From NCBI GenBank assembly GCA_023416695.1, contig JAEZGY010000031.1:1-64000 (forward strand): 64,000 bases of DNA, written 5' to 3'. Position 1 is the stretch's first letter. Every line of letters begins with the position of its first letter. Shown here in pieces: positions 1-7,089 of this stretch. The notes under the pieces are model-generated. The model was not told where the DNA came from. It saw only the letters and a program-made list of their open reading frames with translations, and did not search any database. The position numbers and the translations under genes are program-made. This stretch comes from Bacillota bacterium (lineage in GTDB: Bacteria > Bacillota > Clostridia > Lachnospirales > Lachnospiraceae).

Positions 1-32
1 TATGAAACTTATACTCAAGGAGGTGTAAGGTT

Positions 33-320
33 ATGTTGAGAATGAACCTTCAATTTTTCGCACATAAAAAGGGTGTTGGTTCTACAAAGAATGGTAGAGA
101 TTCTGAATCCAAGAGATTAGGAGCTAAAAGAGCTGACGGACAATTCGTTGTAGCTGGTAACATTCTTTATAGACAGCGTGGAACAAAGATTCACCCAGGT
201 GTTAATGTAGGCCGTGGTGGTGACGATACTTTATATGCTCTAGTAGATGGTGTTCTTAGATTCGAACGTAAGGGTCGCGATAAGAAACAAGCTAGCGTAT
301 ATCCAGTAGAAGCTAAATAG
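33..320 (+). CDS. rpmA: 50S ribosomal protein L27 with N-terminal processing extension
   Basis: Large-subunit ribosomal protein L27, 95 residues, whose N-terminus reaches the peptidyl-transferase centre. The family signature GSTKNGRDSESKRLG is visible. The protein begins MLRMNLQFF before AHKKG. This is the Firmicutes extension that in Staphylococcus aureus is removed by the cysteine protease Prp so that mature L27 starts at the Ala; removal is inferred here. A strong AAGGAGG site precedes the ATG. rplU and prp usually lie just upstream and would be outside the window. A terminator follows. Confidence 0.97.
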   Translation: MLRMNLQFFAHKKGVGSTKNGRDSESKRLGAKRADGQFVVAGNILYRQRGTKIHPGVNVGRGGDDTLYALVDGVLRFERKGRDKKQASVYPVEAK

Positions 321-331
321 TATGAATCATT

Positions 332-375
332 AAAGCCCCCAAATCTTGATGCAATCAGTGATTTGGGGCTTTTTA
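332..375 (+). terminator. Rho-independent terminator after rpmA
   Basis: A GC-rich stem (arms about 332-345 and 360-372, one bulged C) pairs AAAGCCCC-type with GGGGCTTT-type sequence across a loop of about 14 nt and runs into TTTTT. It separates the L27 operon from obg. Confidence 0.9.
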
Positions 376-422
376 TCAATTTATAGTAAAATATGATGAA
401 GAAGAGTAATGCCTGAGTGAAC

Positions 423-491
423 AGTGAAAAGGAAAAACATATTCAATATAAAACTGCTAATACTAATAATAGTTAGTTTTTCTTTTTCACT
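423..491 (+). repeat. Long inverted repeat in the obg leader
   Basis: A 16-nt arm (423-438, AGTGAAAAGGAAAAAC) pairs with 476-491 (GTTTTTCTTTTTCACT). Fifteen pairs are Watson-Crick and one is G-U; the loop is 37 nt. It lies between the rpmA terminator and obg. It could be a leader RNA structure or a small remnant element. No T-tract follows, so it is not a standard terminator. Confidence 0.6.
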
Positions 492-570
492 ATTCATTCC
501 AAAAGGTATGTAGTAGAGTCATAATAACTTAGAATAATTATAGAAAGAGTACGTTGGTTGAGGTGATAAC

Positions 571-1857
571 ATGTTTGCAGATCGTGCAAAAATATATATA
601 CGTTCCGGAAAGGGCGGAGATGGCCATGTTAGCTTTCGAAGAGAGCTTTTCGTGGCTGCAGGTGGTCCAGATGGTGGAGATGGCGGTAAAGGTGGAGACG
701 TCATTTTAGAAGTTGATATGGGGTTAAATACATTGACGGATTTTCGTCATGTACGTAAATACTGTGCTGGAGACGGTGAATCAGGTGGTAAGCGTCGTTG
801 CCATGGTAAGGATGGAGAAGATTTAGTGATTAAAGTTCCTTACGGTACTGTTGTTAAGGATGCGGATTCCGGTAAGGTTATTACAGATATGTCAGGAGAG
901 AACCTTAGAGAAGTATTGCTAAAGGGTGGCCGTGGTGGCAAGGGTAATCAACATTATGCTACCCCAACTATGCAGGTTCCCAAATATGCTCAGCCTGGTA
1001 AAAGAGCCATGGAATTAAATGTAATCTTAGAGCTTAAGGTAATTGCGGATGTAGGTCTTGTTGGTTTTCCTAACGTAGGTAAATCTACCTTCTTATCCCG
1101 TGTCACTAATGCAAAACCTAAGATTGCCAACTACCATTTTACCACCTTAAATCCTAACTTAGGTGTGGTTGATTTAGATGGTGATGGGTTTGTTATAGCA
1201 GATATTCCAGGACTGATAGAAGGTGCATCGGAGGGTGTTGGGTTAGGTCATCAATTCTTACGTCATATTGAGAGAACAAAAGTCATCATTCATATGGTAG
1301 ATGCTGCTTCCACAGAAGGAAGAGATCCATTAAATGATATTAAGATCATTAATCAGGAGTTAGAGGCTTATAATCCAGAACTTGCAAAAAGGCCACAGGT
1401 CATTGCTGCTAACAAGACGGATGTATTCTATGGAGTAGAAGAAGAAACCGTACTGGATTTACTAAGAGAAGAATTTGAACCACAGGGTATCAAGGTATTT
1501 CCAATCTCTGCAGTAAGTGGTAGAGGAGTTAAGGAACTTCTTTATCATGTAAAGGGTTTACTTAATGAATTAGATCAAGAGCCAGTTATTTTTGAGAAAG
1601 AATTCTTCCCAGAGGAAATGTTAGCGTACTCTGATGATCCTTACACAGTTGAGAAGAATGAGGAAGGAATCTACGTAGTAGAAGGGCCAAAGATTGAGAA
1701 AATGCTTGGTTATACAAACTTAGATTCCGAGAAGGGCTTTGAATTCTTCCAGAAGTTCTTAAAGGATTCTGGTATCTTAGATGAACTTGAAGAGTTAGGC
1801 ATCGAAGATGGAGATACCGTTAAGATGTATGGATTACAATTTGATTATTATAAATAG
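571..1857 (+). CDS. obg: GTPase Obg/CgtA
   Basis: Essential Obg-family GTPase linked to 50S subunit assembly and, in Bacillus, to sporulation and stress signalling. At 428 residues it has the usual three parts: a glycine-rich Obg fold (about 1-158), a G domain with G1 GFPNVGKS (165-172), DIPG (211-214) and NKTD (281-284), and a C-terminal OCT domain from about residue 350. GAGGTG lies just upstream of the ATG. It heads a same-strand run with yhbY, nadD, yqeK and rsfS, an arrangement known in Firmicutes. Confidence 0.97.
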   Translation: MFADRAKIYIRSGKGGDGHVSFRRELFVAAGGPDGGDGGKGGDVILEVDMGLNTLTDFRHVRKYCAGDGESGGKRRCHGKDGEDLVIKVPYGTVVKDADSGKVITDMSGENLREVLLKGGRGGKGNQHYATPTMQVPKYAQPGKRAMELNVILELKVIADVGLVGFPNVGKSTFLSRVTNAKPKIANYHFTTLNPNLGVVDLDGDGFVIADIPGLIEGASEGVGLGHQFLRHIERTKVIIHMVDAASTEGRDPLNDIKIINQELEAYNPELAKRPQVIAANKTDVFYGVEEETVLDLLREEFEPQGIKVFPISAVSGRGVKELLYHVKGLLNELDQEPVIFEKEFFPEEMLAYSDDPYTVEKNEEGIYVVEGPKIEKMLGYTNLDSEKGFEFFQKFLKDSGILDELEELGIEDGDTVKMYGLQFDYYK

Positions 1858-1879
1858 AATGTGAGAGAAAGAGGATATT

Positions 1880-2170
1880 ATGACAAGTAAGCAAAGAGCA
1901 TATTTAAAGGGTCTTGCTATGACTATGGATCCAATTTTCCAGATTGGAAAAGCAAGTCTGACCCCAGAAGTGACGGAAGCGATTAATGAAGCTTTAGAGG
2001 CAAGAGAATTGATTAAGATCAGTGTCTTAAAGAATTGTATTGATGATCCAAGAGAAATAGCAGCTGTTTTAGGAGAACGTACAAACTCTACTGTAGTACA
2101 GGTGATTGGTAAAAAAATCGTTCTTTATAGAGAAAGCAAAGAGAAGAAGAAAATCGAACTTCCAAAATAG
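1880..2170 (+). CDS. yhbY: YhbY-type CRM-domain RNA-binding protein
   Basis: Small protein of 96 residues filling one CRM (YhbY) domain. Family members bind pre-50S ribosomal particles. Typical features are the opening LTSKQRAYLKGLA-type stretch, the central GKAS segment and the GERTNSTVVQVIGKKIVLYR-like C-terminal strand. It lies 22 nt after obg and just before nadD, so it is probably cotranscribed with them and belongs to the ribosome-maturation theme of this run. Confidence 0.93.
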   Translation: MTSKQRAYLKGLAMTMDPIFQIGKASLTPEVTEAINEALEARELIKISVLKNCIDDPREIAAVLGERTNSTVVQVIGKKIVLYRESKEKKKIELPK

Positions 2171-2187
2171 TACGAGGAGTGAACCTG

Positions 2188-2826
2188 GTGCAAGATAAAA
2201 TGAGTAAAAATCACAAACGTAAAGTAGGGATTATGGGAGGAACCTTTAATCCCATTCATATGGGACATCTCATTATAGCAGAGATGGCCTATGAACAGTT
2301 TGAACTTGACAAGGTTTTGTTTATGCCTGCTAGTCAACCACCTCACAAGCTTGGTGAGGAGATTTTAGATGACATTAGACGTGTAGCTATGGTTGAGCTT
2401 GCCATAAAGGATAACCCTCATTTTGAATTGTCTTTATATGAGGTCAATCGACAAGATATTAGTTATACAGCTAGAACTCTCACCTACTTAACTAGTGAGT
2501 ATAAAGATACTGAGTTTTACTTTATTTTAGGTGGTGATTCTATTGTTGCCATTGAAAAATGGCGAGAGCCTAGTACTTTAATGAAGTTATGTGGGCTTAT
2601 TGCTTGTATCAGAGACCAGGTTGATGATATGGAGTTAGAAAAGCAAATTCAGTATCTTAATAAAAAATATAATGCCCAAGTGCATAAACTTTATATCCCT
2701 AAGATGGATATTTCTTCAACATTAATACGGGAGAGAATTAAACAATATAAAAGTGTGAAGTATCTACTTCCGGACAATGTAATTGCTTATATTAAAAAGC
2801 ATGGATTATATCAGGATACTATATAA
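2188..2826 (+). CDS. nadD: Nicotinate-nucleotide adenylyltransferase
   Basis: Converts nicotinate mononucleotide and ATP to deamido-NAD in NAD biosynthesis. The nucleotidyltransferase motif GGTFNPIHMGHL near the N-terminus and the SSTLIRERI motif near the C-terminus are intact; length is about 212 residues, normal for the family. The frame is open from GTG 2179, but GAGGAG (2174-2179) overlaps that codon and sits 8 nt before GTG 2188, so I chose 2188; ATG 2200 is also possible. It is followed by yqeK, the usual neighbour. Confidence 0.95.
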   Translation: MQDKMSKNHKRKVGIMGGTFNPIHMGHLIIAEMAYEQFELDKVLFMPASQPPHKLGEEILDDIRRVAMVELAIKDNPHFELSLYEVNRQDISYTARTLTYLTSEYKDTEFYFILGGDSIVAIEKWREPSTLMKLCGLIACIRDQVDDMELEKQIQYLNKKYNAQVHKLYIPKMDISSTLIRERIKQYKSVKYLLPDNVIAYIKKHGLYQDTI

Positions 2827-2874
2827 GTAGCCTAATAAAGAGCAGGGATATACGTATTATTGGGAGGACTGCTT

Positions 2875-3453
2875 ATGGATGAATTAATAAAGTCTATACG
2901 TAGCGATATGAAGAGCATATTAAAGGAAAGTCGTTATGAACATACGTTAGGTGTTGCCTACACAGCAGCTAATCTGGCTATGTGTTATGGTGTGTCTATG
3001 GAGGACGCACTTATTGCTGGACTGTTACATGATAATGCTAAGTATGTTAGTGATAGTGAATTAATACAGTTATGTGAAGATAATCACATGGAGATCTCTG
3101 AGATTGAAAGAAAGCATGTATATCTTCTTCATAGTAAAGCAGGAGCTGTGTTGGCTCAAAGAAGCTATGATATACAAAAGGAAGATATTCTTAACGCGAT
3201 TATTTACCATACTACTGGAAGACCAGGTATGTCAGTGCTAGAAAAAATAATTTTTATAGCAGATTATATAGAGCCTAATAGAAAAAGCATTCCTAATCTT
3301 GAGAAGATTCGGAAAGAGGCATATAGGAATCTGGACAAAACGGTGGCAATGATTCTTTCAAACACTTTGAACTATCTTATGGAAACCAAGGGCAAGGAAG
3401 ATATTGACCCTGCTACCATCAATTCCTATGAATATTACAAACAAAAGGAGTAG
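2875..3453 (+). CDS. yqeK: YqeK-type HD-domain hydrolase (Ap4A hydrolase family)
   Basis: HD-superfamily metal phosphohydrolase of about 192 residues. The metal-binding elements LLHDNAK, HSKAG, YHTTGRPGM and IADYIEP are all present. Bacillus and streptococcal YqeK cleave diadenosine tetraphosphate symmetrically to ADP. The frame opens at TTG 2860, but GGGAGG (2862-2867) is 7 nt before ATG 2875, so 2875 is preferred. It sits between nadD and rsfS, a conserved Firmicutes order. Confidence 0.93.
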   Translation: MDELIKSIRSDMKSILKESRYEHTLGVAYTAANLAMCYGVSMEDALIAGLLHDNAKYVSDSELIQLCEDNHMEISEIERKHVYLLHSKAGAVLAQRSYDIQKEDILNAIIYHTTGRPGMSVLEKIIFIADYIEPNRKSIPNLEKIRKEAYRNLDKTVAMILSNTLNYLMETKGKEDIDPATINSYEYYKQKE

Positions 3454-3457
3454 ACCA

Positions 3458-3808
3458 ATGAAACAATCAAAAGAAATGGCAAAGATTGTGTATGATGCAT
3501 TAGAAGAAAAGAAAGCAGAAGATATTGTACTGCTAGAAGTAAAGGATATTACTATTCTGGCGGACTATTTTGTGATAGCTCATGGTACTAATAGCTCTCA
3601 AGTACAGGCGTTAGTAGACAATGTAGAGGAACAGTTAGGAAAAGCCGGTATACATCCAAAGCGTATCGAGGGAGTTGGAAATACAAACTGGATACTTATG
3701 GATTACGGTGATATTATCGTTCATATTTTCTCTAAGGAAGATCGTCTATTCTATGATTTAGAACGTATTTGGAGAGATGGTAAAAAGGTTTACAAAGAAG
3801 ATTTATAA
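3458..3808 (+). CDS. rsfS: Ribosomal silencing factor RsfS (Iojap)
   Basis: Binds L14 of the 50S subunit and blocks subunit joining in stationary phase or starvation. The 116-residue protein covers the whole Iojap/RsfS domain, with the conserved ADYFVIAHGTNSSQVQA and GDIIVHIF stretches. AAGGAG (3445-3450), inside the yqeK tail, serves ATG 3458 four bases after the yqeK stop; an earlier in-frame ATG at 3404 lies inside yqeK and is unlikely. It is the last gene of the cluster and is followed by a terminator. Confidence 0.95.
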   Translation: MKQSKEMAKIVYDALEEKKAEDIVLLEVKDITILADYFVIAHGTNSSQVQALVDNVEEQLGKAGIHPKRIEGVGNTNWILMDYGDIIVHIFSKEDRLFYDLERIWRDGKKVYKEDL

Positions 3809-3832
3809 GTCAAAAGAAGATTTCTTAGGAGT

Positions 3833-3866
3833 AAAACTGTTGTACGACTTGTATAACAGTTTTTTT
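3833..3866 (+). terminator. Rho-independent terminator after rsfS
   Basis: A 13-bp stem (3833-3845 with 3851-3863, one G-U pair) closes a 5-nt loop GACTT and runs into a T-tract. It ends the obg-to-rsfS transcription unit. Confidence 0.92.
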
Positions 3867-3930
3867 AGGGAGAGCTTTAGTTTTATAGAAGCAATTCTCT
3901 GTGTTCATTACAATAGAAGGAGAACGTTAG

Positions 3931-4491
3931 ATGAACGGTGTTAAAGTATTAGTAGAGGAACATGATAATATTATGAGGATGGCAGAAGTGATGCGTTTAG
4001 CTTCACTGGCTGTGTTAGAGGGGAAAGAGGTTAATACTTCTGATTTTGAAGCGATGGCTGATTTTGTTATAAATTATGCTGATAAACATCACCATGGAAA
4101 AGAAGAGGATATTTTATTTCAATATATGAAAGAAGAGCTAGGTAAGATTGGTGAAAACTTAATACAACATGGTATGCTAGTGGAGCATGATTTAGGTCGT
4201 CTTCACATAAGACAGATGATGGAAGGAATCAATGAATATAAGACATCAAAATCAAATATGGCTAAGTTAACTATAATAACCAATGCAGTTAGCTATAGCG
4301 ATTTAATTAAACGTCATATTGGAAAAGAAAATCAAGTAGTGTTTACTTATGGTGAGAAAAACTTGAAAGAAGAAACTCTTTTAATGGTAAATACATTAAC
4401 GAAGAAAAAAGAAGAAGAGGCTAAAAAGGAAGGGATTCAAGAAAAGTATCTTTCTCTTCTTAATAAGCTAGAAGATATTTATATTAAGTAA
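3931..4491 (+). CDS. Hemerythrin HHE-domain protein
   Basis: Predicted cytoplasmic four-helix-bundle protein of 186 residues with a non-haem di-iron type binding pattern: EEHD near residue 11, HHHGKEED, QHGMLVEHD and RHIGKENQ. Such proteins bind O2 or NO-related species or store iron in anaerobes; the actual ligand here is unknown. The C-terminal 40 residues are lysine- and glutamate-rich helix. AGAAGGAGAA precedes the ATG. It is flanked by terminator-like sequence upstream and appears to be a single-gene unit. Confidence 0.88.
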   Translation: MNGVKVLVEEHDNIMRMAEVMRLASLAVLEGKEVNTSDFEAMADFVINYADKHHHGKEEDILFQYMKEELGKIGENLIQHGMLVEHDLGRLHIRQMMEGINEYKTSKSNMAKLTIITNAVSYSDLIKRHIGKENQVVFTYGEKNLKEETLLMVNTLTKKKEEEAKKEGIQEKYLSLLNKLEDIYIK

Positions 4492-4608
4492 GAAGTCTAT
4501 TCTATTGGTTAATGTGAGATAGGATGAACATTTGTGTCGAAATTGAATATTATAGTATGAAACTATGTTTATGTAGTCGAATCTGTTTTGCTATAGGATG
4601 GATGTTTC

Positions 4609-5079
4609 ATGCAACCAAATTATACACAAATAAATGATAATATCAAACAGGGTCAATATAGAAAGCTTGGAGAAGGTTCAGGACGTCTCGTATATGATAT
4701 GGGAAATGGTCTTGTAATCAAATATGGAAGAAATCAAAAGGGTATGGCTCAAAATGAACAGGAAAATGAGATCTTTCATATCAGAATAAACCCATTATTA
4801 GCAATAGTTATAGGAAAATCTCAGGATAATCGTATCTTAGTTATGGAAAAAGCAGACCCATATTTTAAGCCAATATATCTGTGCGAATACTATCGCATTT
4901 CGAATATGAGAGAGCTTCTTACTATCCCAGAGGTGAAGAGGTTGGTAGAGGACTATCATTTGGTGGGTACTGATCTTGTGAAACTTAGTAGTTGGGGAGA
5001 GGCTAGGCAAAGGCCAGTTTTAATAGATTATGGTTTCTCCATTCAAGTAAGGCACAGGTACTACAATGGGTTCTTTTAG
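4609..5079 (+). CDS. Short protein-kinase-like protein, function unknown
   Basis: 156 residues resembling a eukaryotic-type kinase N-lobe: a glycine-loop-like GEGSGRLVY, a lysine in LVIKYG, a Glu-rich helix NEQENEIF, a hinge-like LVMEKADPYF and a DFG-like LIDYGF near residue 145. No clear HRD-type catalytic loop is visible, and the protein stops about ten residues after the DYG motif, so the activation segment and C-lobe of a true kinase are missing. It may be a pseudokinase-like binding protein or a remnant. GGATGG before the ATG is a weak ribosome site. A bidirectional terminator follows. Confidence 0.6.
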   Translation: MQPNYTQINDNIKQGQYRKLGEGSGRLVYDMGNGLVIKYGRNQKGMAQNEQENEIFHIRINPLLAIVIGKSQDNRILVMEKADPYFKPIYLCEYYRISNMRELLTIPEVKRLVEDYHLVGTDLVKLSSWGEARQRPVLIDYGFSIQVRHRYYNGFF

Positions 5080-5102
5080 CAATATAGTAGTTGCTGAAAT
5101 TT

Positions 5103-5141
5103 AAAAAAGCGATTCGACATATATTGGCGAATCGCTTTTAT
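5103..5141. terminator. Bidirectional terminator
   Basis: A 12-bp perfect stem AAAAGCGATTCG (5105-5116) with CGAATCGCTTTT (5128-5139), loop 11 nt, has A-rich and T-rich flanks on opposite sides. It lies between converging genes, the kinase-like gene and the FAD oxidoreductase, and can serve both. Confidence 0.88.
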
Positions 5142-5174
5142 TTCATTAAGATTATTTTGGTTCTTATATCATCA

Positions 5175-6569
5175 TTATACCAAACGTTGTCCCATTAAAA
5201 CACCCATTACAGAAGCCATCATAAGGCCTCTAGTCCAACCACTAGAGTCACCAAGACAGTAAAGGCCCTCGATATTGGTAATGAAATTCTCATCCATCTT
5301 TACTTTATTGGAATAGAATTTAAGTTCAGGGGAGTAAAGAAGGGTTTCGGTACTTGCAAAGCCAGGTACCACATGATCCATTGCCTGAATAAAGTTTATG
5401 ATATTAGTCATAGAACGATAAGGCATTGCAGCAGTAATATCCCCAGCAATAGCATCTGGTAGGGTGGGTTTTAAGTTGGAGAAATTAAGCTCCTTTTGCC
5501 AAGTTCTTTTGCCATCCAAGATATCACCATAGCGCTGTACTAAGATATGTCCATTACCTAACATGTTGGTCAGCTCACCAACTTTTTGTGCATATTCAAT
5601 AGGCTGATTAAAAGGATGAGTAAAATTGTGTGAGCATAGGATTGATAAATTGGTATTATTGGACTTAAGATCCTTATAGGAATGACCATTCACAACCGCT
5701 AAATCATTATCATAATTTTCTTGGCTTACGAAGCCACCTGGATTCTGACAAAAAGTACGAACTTTATTTTTAAATGGTCGTGGGTAGCCGATGAGTTTGG
5801 ATTCATAGAGAACATCATTTACCTCTTCCATAACCTCATTACGAACCTCTACTCGAACTCCGATGTCAACGGTTCCAGGTTGGTGCGCTATGGAGTGTTC
5901 CTCACACAGACTTTCAAACCAGTGAGCACCACGTCTACCAACTGCAACAACTACAGATTCAGCAGGAAGTTCAAATGTCTCTTCAGATTTCACATTGGTC
6001 AATACAACACCAACACATTTTTTGTCTTTTAAAATAATATTATCACAAGAGTGGGAGAATAGAATCTCTACTCCATGAGCAAGGAGATATTCCTGTATCT
6101 CATAATAAAGCTCCTGTGCTTTTTCTGTGCCAAGATGTCTGATAGGACAATCCACTAGTTTAAGACCTGCTTGGATAGCACGCTTTCTAATTTCTTTGAT
6201 TTTATCTGTTTCACTGACACCTTCGATTTTATTGTCCGCACCAAATTCAAGATAAATACTATCTGTGTAATTAATCATGGATTGTGCCAAATCTGCGCCA
6301 ATTAAATCTGGAAGTTGTCCTCCTACCTCGCAGCTTAAGCTAAGTTTACCATCAGAAAATGCGCCTGCACCTGAAAAGCCAGTAGTAATATGACAGAAGG
6401 GTTTACAATTAACGCATTGTTTGGTCTTTGTTTTTGGACAGCTACGCTTATGTACAGCAACTCCTTTTTCTACAATTAATATCTTTTTTTTAGTACCTTT
6501 TCTCAACATTTCTAAAGCAGTAAATATTCCTGCTGGGCCAGCACCGATGATTACAACATCATAGTTCAT
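5175..6569 (-). CDS. FAD-dependent oxidoreductase (uncharacterised dehydrogenase family)
   Basis: About 464 residues. The N-terminus MNYDVVIIGAGPAG is a Rossmann FAD-binding motif (GAGPAG at 9-14), and the C-terminal GLYCLGDSSGWTRGLM is the second flavin contact typical of the COG2509-like family of FAD-dependent dehydrogenases. A cysteine-rich stretch (CPKTKTKQCVNCKPFCH) follows the first motif. The substrate is not known. The frame opens at 6620, but GGAGGCAT lies directly before ATG 6569, so that start is used. Its promoter would face away from the c-di-GMP riboswitch. Confidence 0.85.
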   Translation of the reverse strand: MNYDVVIIGAGPAGIFTALEMLRKGTKKKILIVEKGVAVHKRSCPKTKTKQCVNCKPFCHITTGFSGAGAFSDGKLSLSCEVGGQLPDLIGADLAQSMINYTDSIYLEFGADNKIEGVSETDKIKEIRKRAIQAGLKLVDCPIRHLGTEKAQELYYEIQEYLLAHGVEILFSHSCDNIILKDKKCVGVVLTNVKSEETFELPAESVVVAVGRRGAHWFESLCEEHSIAHQPGTVDIGVRVEVRNEVMEEVNDVLYESKLIGYPRPFKNKVRTFCQNPGGFVSQENYDNDLAVVNGHSYKDLKSNNTNLSILCSHNFTHPFNQPIEYAQKVGELTNMLGNGHILVQRYGDILDGKRTWQKELNFSNLKPTLPDAIAGDITAAMPYRSMTNIINFIQAMDHVVPGFASTETLLYSPELKFYSNKVKMDENFITNIEGLYCLGDSSGWTRGLMMASVMGVLMGQRLV

Positions 6570-6724
6570 GATATGCCTCCAAATCCTATCTAATATTTCA
6601 TATGGTAAGTCTAAAATCAACTAAATCACATACAAACAAGGATATGATACCATATATAGAATAAATCCTCAATTGTTTTCGTGGGAACAATTTGGAAAAA
6701 CATAGTAATCTATAGGGAAAATAG

Positions 6725-6753
6725 TTGACGTTAGTCTAGTAATGTGTTAAAAT
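6725..6753 (+). promoter_or_regulatory. Predicted sigma-A promoter of the riboswitch transcript
   Basis: TTGACG (6725-6730), a 17-nt spacer and TAAAAT (6748-6753), with an extended -10 TG at 6745-6746. The predicted start is near 6760, about 16 nt before the outer helix of the riboswitch. Confidence 0.8.
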
Positions 6754-6775
6754 TAGCACAGTTTAGAAATATTTG

Positions 6776-6870
6776 AAATCTTTACGAAATGGCAAACTGA
6801 TAGAAATGTCAGGACGCAAAACTAAAGGGCCTGTGAAATGGTAGCCAGTTACCGAATAAGGATTTTTTTT
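6776..6870 (+). promoter_or_regulatory. Cyclic-di-GMP-I (GEMM-I) riboswitch
   Basis: The conserved core is present in order: GGCAAAC (6791-6797); a 6-bp hairpin 6797-6802 with 6807-6812 capped by a GAAA tetraloop; GGACGCAAA (6812-6820); ACTAAAGGGCCT as receptor side; and GGTAGCCAGTTACCGA (6840-6855). An outer helix pairs 6776-6783 with 6858-6865 (one G-U) and is followed at once by the rest of a T8 tract. A ligand-stabilised outer helix could therefore terminate transcription, which would make it an OFF switch; that logic is inferred. No coding gene lies downstream before the terminator at 7038. Confidence 0.9.
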
Positions 6871-7037
6871 GTTTATCTAATATGCTAAAAACGAATTTCT
6901 ATCTACAATTGGTCCCTCCCAATTGTTAGAATAGGGGAATTCATTTTTAACCTATAGAATATCTACTCCCTCTCATCAATCTGCCTCCCAGCAGATTAAT
7001 ATGTTAAGATATTCTATAATAGATACCTTCTCACAAG

Positions 7038-7070
7038 AAAAGGAGCTACAGTAAAACTGTAGCTCCTTTT
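7038..7070. terminator. Bidirectional terminator between riboswitch RNA and lexA
   Basis: A perfect 14-bp stem (7038-7051 with 7057-7070) and TAAAA loop, with AAAA and TTTT at its ends. On the minus strand it ends lexA. On the plus strand it would end the riboswitch transcript before it becomes antisense to lexA. Confidence 0.85.
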
Positions 7071-7089
7071 CCATATGTCTCTTAAATCA

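Larger units (their letters stand above)
6760..7070 (+). ncRNA. Candidate c-di-GMP-controlled small RNA with CU-rich loops
   Basis: The transcript predicted from the promoter at 6725-6753 contains the riboswitch and then about 170 nt with no credible open frame; the only ATG frame, at 6882, has 15 codons and no ribosome site. This part folds into hairpin 1 (6902-6912 with 6919-6930, one bulge, loop TCCCTC), then a 12-bp helix (6953-6964 with 7007-7018) enclosing an unpaired CTCCCTCTC (6966-6974) and a 7-bp hairpin (6978-6984 with 6991-6997, loop CTCCCA). It ends at the terminator 7038-7070. The three exposed CU-rich segments are complementary to GGAGG-type ribosome sites. Function and boundaries are inferred. 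Confidence 0.55.

Noticed and set aside
5721..6032. 103-codon plus-strand frame opposite the FAD oxidoreductase gene
   Set aside because: Fully antisense to a well-supported gene and without a ribosome site; a shadow frame.
6882..6929. 15-codon frame (starting MLKTNFYLQL) downstream of the c-di-GMP riboswitch
   Set aside because: No ribosome site before the ATG, and its 3' part coincides with a strong hairpin; an sRNA reading is better supported.
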